From Pseudomonadota bacterium (GTDB lineage Bacteria > Pseudomonadota > Alphaproteobacteria > Rhizobiales > Tepidamorphaceae), in contig JAEYRQ010000215.1 of the NCBI GenBank assembly GCA_023435545.1, positions 1-6,538 of the forward strand: a stretch of DNA of 6,538 nucleotides. The letters are read 5' to 3'. The position numbers and the translations under genes are program-made. Below the pieces are notes generated by a model that made no database searches, had not been told where the DNA came from, and was given only the letters and a program-made list of their open reading frames with translations. Within the stretch, counting starts at the first letter, position 1. Each line of letters starts with the position of its first letter. Below are positions 1-4,811 of the stretch, one piece after another.

Positions 1-888
1 CTCGGCGTCGGCGGCGGCTACTACGTCTCCCGCCGCATCCTCGCCCGCATTGACGCGGTCGCCGAGACAAGCCGCACCATCATGGACGGAGACCTGACGC
101 AGCGCATGCCGCTGTCGGGCTCCGGCGACGAGTTCGACCGGCTGGGAGAGAGCCTGAATGCCATGCTCGACCGCATCGAGCGGCTGATGCATGGGCTGAA
201 GGAGGTCTCCGACAACATCGCCCACGACCTGAAGACGCCGCTCACCCGCCTGCGCGGCCGCGTCGAGGCGGCGCTGAGGGCCGACCCTTCCGAGCACGGC
301 TACCGCGATGCGCTGGAGCAGACGATCGAGGAATCCGGCCGGCTGATCGCAATCTTCAATGCGCTTCTGATGATCGCCCGCGCCGAGGCCGGCGCGGCGG
401 GCGCGAGCTTCGCCCCGCTCGACGTGGCGGCAGTCGCCCGCGATGTGGTCGAGCTCTACGAGCCCGCCGCCGAGGAGGCCGGTATCGAGCTGGCGGTCGC
501 CGACGGCGATCCCGTCCGGGTGTCGGGCAATCGCGAGCTGATCGGCCAGGCGATCGCCAACCTCGTCGACAATGCGCTGAAATACGGCCAGGCAGCCGAG
601 GGGGGCGGTCGCGTCTGCGTTACCGTGACGGAGTCCGCCGGCAAGGCGCGGATCGCCGTCGCCGACAACGGTCCCGGCATTCCGGAAATCGACCGCGCCA
701 GGGTGGTGGAACGCTTCTCCCGCCTCGAGGCCTCCCGCTCCGCCCCCGGCGCCGGGCTGGGGCTCGCCCTGGTGGCCGCCGTGGCGCGGCTGCATTCAGG
801 CGAGCTGACCTTCGAGGACGGCGCCCCGGGCCTGGTCGCCACCATCGCCCTGCCGCTCGCGCCGGCGGGAGATGTGGTCGCAGGCTGA
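1..888 (+). CDS. Sensor histidine kinase, C-terminal part (HAMP-HisKA-HATPase), 5' end outside window
   Basis: This is an inner-membrane two-component sensor kinase that autophosphorylates on histidine and passes the phosphate to a response regulator. The frame is open from base 1, so the gene begins upstream; 295 residues are visible. The first residues (LGVGGGYYVSRR) look like the end of the second membrane helix running into a HAMP linker (about 10-65). HisKA follows with SDNIAHDLKTPLTRLR, phospho-acceptor His75. The ATPase domain has the N box (NLVDNALKYG, about 187-196), the G1 box DNGPGIP (222-228) and the G2 box GAGLGLAL (250-257). All key residues are present, so the kinase looks active. 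Kinases of this QseC/TctE/EnvZ-like type usually have about 450-480 residues, so roughly 160-180 residues (first helix and periplasmic sensor) are missing. Inference: its response regulator gene lies just upstream, outside the window. The signal sensed cannot be read from this part. Confidence 0.93.
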   Translation, partial: LGVGGGYYVSRRILARIDAVAETSRTIMDGDLTQRMPLSGSGDEFDRLGESLNAMLDRIERLMHGLKEVSDNIAHDLKTPLTRLRGRVEAALRADPSEHGYRDALEQTIEESGRLIAIFNALLMIARAEAGAAGASFAPLDVAAVARDVVELYEPAAEEAGIELAVADGDPVRVSGNRELIGQAIANLVDNALKYGQAAEGGGRVCVTVTESAGKARIAVADNGPGIPEIDRARVVERFSRLEASRSAPGAGLGLALVAAVARLHSGELTFEDGAPGLVATIALPLAPAGDVVAG

Positions 889-1026
889 CTATCTGCACAG
901 CCGCCGTGCTGCGCCCGCGGCTAACAATTCAGACCGCCGGTACAGCCGGGAACTGGCAGGCGCGCCAAATTGCGGTAAGAGTTCCCGCATGGGGAATCCG
1001 AGACGCCACGGGCGAGTCTTCGTTCG
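889..1026 (+). other. Leader region between the sensor kinase and glnE
   Basis: This 138-bp spacer has no clear sigma-70 promoter or intrinsic terminator that I can defend. It holds a possible 13-codon upstream reading frame, a small hairpin at 981-997 and two GANTC sites at 994-998 and 1014-1018. The gap is long enough for glnE to have its own promoter, but read-through from the kinase gene is equally possible because no terminator separates them. Confidence 0.5.
981..997 (+). promoter_or_regulatory. Small hairpin in the glnE leader
   Basis: TTCCC (982-986) and GGGAA (992-996) are perfect complements around the 5-base loop GCATG, and G981 can wobble-pair with U997. The loop contains the ATG (989-991) of the putative leader peptide. 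No T tract follows, so it is not a terminator. A stem of this length can arise by chance. Confidence 0.25.
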
Positions 1027-1030
1027 ATGA
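989..1030 (+). CDS. Possible 13-codon leader peptide overlapping the glnE start
   Basis: ATG at 989 opens a short frame encoding MGNPRRHGRVFVR, ending in TGA at 1028-1030. That stop overlaps the glnE ATG (1027-1029) as ATGA, a classic arrangement for translational coupling. A weak purine-rich stretch (GGTAAGAG, 974-981) lies 7 bases before the ATG. In contrast, glnE itself has only a poor ribosome binding site (GGCGAG at 1011-1016). The peptide resembles no leader peptide known to me and has no run of regulatory codons. A chance overlap is quite possible. Confidence 0.2.
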   Translation: MGNPRRHGRVFVR

Positions 1031-3981
1031 ACCGCCCGACACCTGCAACACGCCAATCCGCCAGTCTCGCCGACCGGCTGAAGGAGCGCCCGCTCGTCGT
1101 CGACGAGGCGGTTGCTGAAGGGTTCCTCGACGATCTCCGGACGGCCGCGCGCGAGGCGAAGTGCCGCAAGCTCGGCAAGCGTCTCGATGAGGATGCCGTC
1201 GCCGCCTTCCTGAAGGGCGTGCTCGACGGCTCGCCCTGGCTGCGGGGCCTGCTGCTCGCCGATCCCGCCATGGCCGAGCGCGTGCTGACGGCAGATCCCG
1301 ACACCCACTTCGCCCGGCTCACGTCAGACCTTGCCGGCGCGGTCGCCGCCGCCGAGGGCCGCGACGAGGTGATGCGGCTGCTGAGGCTCTACAAGGCGGA
1401 GGCGGCCTCTCTCATCGCGCTCGCCGATCTCGGCGGCGTATGGACGGTCGACCGCGTCATCGAGGCGATGACCGCGGCGGCCGACGCGACCGTCTCCGCC
1501 TCGGTCGACTGGCTGCTGCGCGCGCCCGCCGCGCGCGGCGCCCTGGAAATCTCCGATCCTGCGCGTCCCGGCCCGGGCAGCGGCTGGATCCTGCTTGCCA
1601 TGGGCAAGCACGGGGCAGGCGAACTCAACTTCTCCTCCGACATCGACCTGATCGTCTTCTACGATCCCGCCCGCTGCCGCGTGGCCGATCCGGACGAGGC
1701 GGAAAAGCTGTTCGTGCGGCTGACGCGCGATCTGGTCAGGCTGATGCAGGAGCATACCGGCGAGGGCTACGTGTTCCGCACCGACCTCAGGCTGAGGCCC
1801 GATCCCGGCGCGACCGCGGTGGCGGTGCCGCTGGATGCAGCGCTGCAGTACTACGAGAGCCTGGGCCAGAACTGGGAGCGCGCGGCGATGATCAAGGCGC
1901 GTCCCTGCGCCGGCGACATCGAGGCCGGCGAGCATTTCCTGCACGAGATCGCGCCCTTCGTCTGGCGCAAGTACATGGACTTCGCCGCACTCGCCGACGT
2001 GCACGCGATGAAGCGGCAGATCCATGCCCACAAGGGGCATTCGAAACTGGCGGTCGCCGGCCACAACCTGAAGCTCGGCCGCGGCGGCATCCGCGAGATC
2101 GAGTTCTTCGTGCAGACCCAGCAGCTGGTCACCGGCGGCCGCCATCCCGAGCTCAGGACCCGCAGGACGTTGACCGCGCTCGACCGGCTGGCCGAGGGCG
2201 GCTGGATCGAGCCGAAGGTGCGCGACGACCTGGCCGCCGCCTACCGCTTCCTGCGCCGGCTCGAGCACCGGCTGCAGATGGTCGCCGACGAGCAGACTCA
2301 CACTCTGCCGGACGATGCCGGGACCCTGGCCCGGTTCGCAAGGTTCGCCGGGTTCGAGGACACCGATGCGCTGTCAAAGGCGCTGCTGGCGCATATGCGC
2401 AGCGTCCAGGGCCACTACGCCAACCTGTTCGAGGATGCTCCGACGCTCAGTGGCGGCGCCGGCAGCCTGGTGTTTACGGGCGACGATGACGATCCCGAGA
2501 CGCTGGAGACGCTCACGCGGATGGGCTACCGGCAGCCGAAGGAGGTGACGGCGGCAGTCCGCGCCTGGCACTTCGGCCGTATTGCCGCGACCCGCAGTGC
2601 CCGCGCCAAGGAACGGCTGACGGAACTGACCCCCGTCCTGCTCGAGGCGCTGGCGGAAACGCCGAGCCCCGACTCTGCCTTCAACGCCTTCGACCAGTTC
2701 GTCGGACGGCTGCCGGCCGGCGTGCAGCTGTTCTCGCTTCTGTGGTCGAACCCGCATCTCTTGCGGCTGCTGGCGGTGATCCTCGGCACGGCACCGCGCC
2801 TGGCTGACCTGCTGCAACGCCGCCCGCGCGTCTTCGCGGCGCTGCTGGAGCCCGACTTCTTCGACAAGCTGCCGGGTCGCGCTGCGCTGCGCCGCCGGCT
2901 CGACGAGAGCCTGGCGGATTCGACCGGCTACGAGGACGCGCTCGACCGGGCCCGCATATTCGGACAGGAGCAGGTGTTCCTGATCGGCGTGCGTATCCTC
3001 TCCGGGACCGTCTCGGCAAAGGACGCCGGCGGCGCCTTCACGCGCCTCGCCGAGGTGCTGGTGGACCGGCTGCACGGGCTCGCCGCGGATCATCTGGCGG
3101 AAAGCCACGGCACGATCGCGACGTCGGATGCTGCGCTGGTGGCGATGGGCAAGCTCGGCGGCGTCGAGATGACGGCGGGGTCGGATCTCGACCTGATCCT
3201 GCTCTACGACTATCGCGGCGAGGAGCCGCAGTCCGACGGCCGCCGGCCGCTGCCGGCATCGCAGTACTATATCCGGCTGACCCAGCGCCTGGTCGCGGCG
3301 CTGTCGGCGCCGACCGCGGAGGGCAAGCTCTACGAGGTCGACATGCGGCTCAGGCCATCCGGCCGCGCCGGCCCGCTAGCCACCCATCTCGACGGCTTCG
3401 CCGCCTACCAGAGCGAGGAGGCGTGGACCTGGGAGCACATGGCGCTGACCAGGGCGCGTGTCATCAGCGGCCCGGAAGCATTCGCCCGCCGCATCGATAC
3501 TGTCATCGCGCGCATCCTCGCGACGCCGCGCGACGAGGCGAAACTCAAGGCCGACATCGTCGACATGCGCGAGCGCATCCAGCGCGAGAAGGGCAGCAAG
3601 GATCCCTGGGACATCAAGCTGGTGCGCGGCGGCCTCGTCGACGTCGAGTTCATCGCCCAGTACCTGCAACTCGCGCACGGGCCGGAAAATCCCGAGATCC
3701 TGTCGCAGAACACGGCGACCGCGCTCGCCGCCTGCCGCAAGGTCGGCTTCCTGTCGGGCGCCGACGCCGGGATACTGGAGCCCGCCTGCGAGCTCTACCA
3801 CGCGTTGACCCAGGTGCTCAGGCTCTGCCTCGACGGGCCGTTCGACCCGAAGGCGGCCCCGCGCGGTCTCGACCACCTGCTCTGCCAGGTCGCCGACCTG
3901 CCCGACCTTAACCGCGTCGAGGCACACCTCAGGGACACGCAGACGCGCGTGCTGGCGGTGTTCGGGCGGCTGCTGCGCTAG
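1027..3981 (+). CDS. glnE: Bifunctional [glutamine synthetase] adenylyltransferase/adenylyl-L-tyrosine phosphorylase GlnE
   Basis: GlnE is a cytosolic enzyme that attaches AMP to a tyrosine of glutamine synthetase, inactivating it, and removes the AMP again by phosphorolysis. In the family, PII protein and glutamine set the direction. The protein has 984 residues, close to E. coli GlnE (about 946). Two homologous halves are visible. The N-terminal half carries MGKHGAGELNFSSDIDL (192-208, metal-binding Asp205 and Asp207), RLRP (255-258) and KLGRGGIREIEF (from 349). The C-terminal half carries MGKLGGVEMTAGSDLDL (707-723, Asp720 and Asp722), RLRP (774-777) and KLVRGGLVDVEF (from 864). By analogy with E. 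coli, the N-terminal half removes AMP and the C-terminal half adds it. Both active sites look intact. ATG 1027 is the first start codon after the in-frame stop at 976-978, but its ribosome binding site is weak. The gene ends in a CTAG shared with the convergent amidase gene. Confidence 0.97.
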   Translation: MNRPTPATRQSASLADRLKERPLVVDEAVAEGFLDDLRTAAREAKCRKLGKRLDEDAVAAFLKGVLDGSPWLRGLLLADPAMAERVLTADPDTHFARLTSDLAGAVAAAEGRDEVMRLLRLYKAEAASLIALADLGGVWTVDRVIEAMTAAADATVSASVDWLLRAPAARGALEISDPARPGPGSGWILLAMGKHGAGELNFSSDIDLIVFYDPARCRVADPDEAEKLFVRLTRDLVRLMQEHTGEGYVFRTDLRLRPDPGATAVAVPLDAALQYYESLGQNWERAAMIKARPCAGDIEAGEHFLHEIAPFVWRKYMDFAALADVHAMKRQIHAHKGHSKLAVAGHNLKLGRGGIREIEFFVQTQQLVTGGRHPELRTRRTLTALDRLAEGGWIEPKVRDDLAAAYRFLRRLEHRLQMVADEQTHTLPDDAGTLARFARFAGFEDTDALSKALLAHMRSVQGHYANLFEDAPTLSGGAGSLVFTGDDDDPETLETLTRMGYRQPKEVTAAVRAWHFGRIAATRSARAKERLTELTPVLLEALAETPSPDSAFNAFDQFVGRLPAGVQLFSLLWSNPHLLRLLAVILGTAPRLADLLQRRPRVFAALLEPDFFDKLPGRAALRRRLDESLADSTGYEDALDRARIFGQEQVFLIGVRILSGTVSAKDAGGAFTRLAEVLVDRLHGLAADHLAESHGTIATSDAALVAMGKLGGVEMTAGSDLDLILLYDYRGEEPQSDGRRPLPASQYYIRLTQRLVAALSAPTAEGKLYEVDMRLRPSGRAGPLATHLDGFAAYQSEEAWTWEHMALTRARVISGPEAFARRIDTVIARILATPRDEAKLKADIVDMRERIQREKGSKDPWDIKLVRGGLVDVEFIAQYLQLAHGPENPEILSQNTATALAACRKVGFLSGADAGILEPACELYHALTQVLRLCLDGPFDPKAAPRGLDHLLCQVADLPDLNRVEAHLRDTQTRVLAVFGRLLR

Positions 3982-4652
3982 GGAGACAGTCGGACCGCGC
4001 GGTGGATGATGTCTCCCTCCGGGGCCACGGAGGTCGATGCGGCGGCAGCCGCCGCCATCACCACCTCAGGCCGGACGGTCCGTTCGTCCGCCACGGCGAC
4101 CAGCGCTGGGGGCAGCCCAATCGAGTTGCGCTCCTGCAGGATGCGTTGGCAGAAGGCGTCCCACGTGCCGCCCTCCTTGCCGTTGTCCAGGAGCAGCGTC
4201 GGGCATTTCTTGCCGGTCCAGGAGCGATGCGTCCGGACCGCCTGGATTCCCCAGCCGAAGTCGTGCAGCAGCGCCGCTACCAGGCGCGCCGCGCGCAGAT
4301 TGGCAGCCTGCTGGTCGATCCCCTGGTGCATGCAGATCTCGATGGCGATGCTCTGGCCGTTGGCCGAGCCGGCGTGGATCGCCTTCTCGTTCAGCGGAAG
4401 GTGCTTGATCACCTCCTTGTCGTCCACCGTGTAGTGCCACGACACCCAGTTCTTGTTTCCGTTGAGCATGTAGTAGCCGGTCTGGGTCACGAACTTCGCA
4501 TGTGCGGCGGCATTGGCTCCGGCGCCGGTGTTGGACGTATTGTGGACGGTGATCGATGTCGGTGTGATGGCACTGCCGGGGCGATTGGGCCGGCCGGCGG
4601 GGATCATCACTTCACGCAGATTGAGCAGCCTGCCGAATTCCTGGCGATTCAT
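3978..4652 (-). CDS. Lysin-type zinc N-acetylmuramoyl-L-alanine amidase (Amidase_2/PGRP fold)
   Basis: The family cuts the amide bond between N-acetylmuramic acid and L-alanine in peptidoglycan. The protein has 224 residues. The catalytic domain spans about 15-172, with His37 (ITVHNTSN), the block WHYTVDD (72-78), IHAG (92-95), Glu105 (IAIEIC) and THRSWTGKKCP (141-151). The likely zinc ligands are His37, His142 and Cys150. The 8-residue His-to-Cys spacing and Lys148 two residues before the Cys match phage T7 lysozyme and Bacillus phage lysins such as PlyL, as I recall them. The cytosolic recycling enzyme AmpD uses Asp as its last ligand, so it fits less well. I see no signal peptide or membrane segment. 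The last 50 residues include an alanine run and match no wall-binding domain I know. ATG 4652 has an excellent ribosome binding site. The gene sits alone between conserved genes. Its role (domesticated endolysin, envelope remodelling or competitor lysis) is open. Confidence 0.88.
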   Translation of the reverse strand: MNRQEFGRLLNLREVMIPAGRPNRPGSAITPTSITVHNTSNTGAGANAAAHAKFVTQTGYYMLNGNKNWVSWHYTVDDKEVIKHLPLNEKAIHAGSANGQSIAIEICMHQGIDQQAANLRAARLVAALLHDFGWGIQAVRTHRSWTGKKCPTLLLDNGKEGGTWDAFCQRILQERNSIGLPPALVAVADERTVRPEVVMAAAAAASTSVAPEGDIIHRAVRLSP

Positions 4653-4656
4653 GGTG

Positions 4657-4665
4657 TCCTCCCTC
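4657..4665 (-). promoter_or_regulatory. Strong ribosome binding site of the amidase gene
   Basis: Read on the minus strand the sequence is GAGGGAGGA-CACC-ATG. This is a near-ideal Shine-Dalgarno at good spacing, and it fixes the amidase start at 4652. Confidence 0.8.
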
Positions 4666-4674
4666 GGATGATCG

Positions 4675-4690
4675 GCCCGCTGGCACGGGC
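4675..4690 (-). promoter_or_regulatory. Small GC hairpin in the amidase 5' leader
   Basis: On the minus strand, GCCCG-TGCCAG-CGGGC forms a 5-bp all-GC stem with a 6-base loop, about 10 bases upstream of the amidase Shine-Dalgarno. It could tune translation or mRNA stability. It is short, and chance is a real alternative in DNA this rich in G and C. Confidence 0.3.
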
Positions 4691-4710
4691 ACGTCGCGAA
4701 GGGAGCGTAG

Positions 4711-4755
4711 CAAGACTATCGCTTAAGTAGAATAGAAAACGATATGCAATCTAAT
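4711..4755 (-). promoter_or_regulatory. AT-rich island, probable promoter region of the amidase gene
   Basis: Only 14 of these 45 bases are G or C, in sharp contrast with the GC-rich genes on both sides. On the minus strand, TTGCAT (4749-4744) could be a -35 box. With 17-bp spacing the -10 position reads TTAAGC (4726-4721), which is a poor match. GATAGT (4720-4715) is another -10 candidate but lacks a good -35. The composition and the position 60-100 bases upstream of the amidase ATG support a promoter here. The exact boxes are uncertain. Confidence 0.4.
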
Positions 4756-4811
4756 GGGGTGTTGCGCGGGCCACGCCTGCTGCCGCCGGCGCGCTCTCCA
4801 GAGGCGACCGC

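Noticed and set aside
895..912. Inverted repeat GCAC/GTGC after the first kinase gene
   Set aside because: The stem is only 4 bp with no T tract. It is expected by chance and is not a terminator or a clear operator.
1324..2301. Long minus-strand open frame (325 codons) opposite glnE
   Set aside because: It lies entirely inside glnE, whose protein is unambiguous. Long antisense frames are common in GC-rich genes, and the translation is low-complexity with no recognisable domain.
1440..2489. Plus-strand 349-codon frame shifted relative to glnE
   Set aside because: The translation is dominated by Arg, Gly and Ala, as expected of an out-of-frame reading of GC-rich DNA.
2374..3108. Second minus-strand open frame (244 codons) opposite glnE
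   Set aside because: It is also a shadow of glnE codon bias, with composition typical of antisense reading and no credible ribosome binding site seen.
1618..3200. Repeat-like similarity between two parts of glnE
   Set aside because: It is the known internal duplication of the GlnE family at protein level, not a DNA repeat or rearrangement.
4721..4728. TTAA as half of a CtrA binding site upstream of the amidase
   Set aside because: No second TTAA occurs at the required 7-base spacing on either side.
4002..4730. Plus-strand open frame (242 codons) over the amidase gene
   Set aside because: The minus-strand amidase has a complete catalytic motif set and a strong ribosome binding site. The plus-strand translation has no known motif.
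4756..4811. Possible terminator for the minus-strand kinase
   Set aside because: A 6-bp stem with one wobble pair can be drawn (CGCGCC with GGCGTG), but the loop is 10 bases and no T tract follows on the minus strand.
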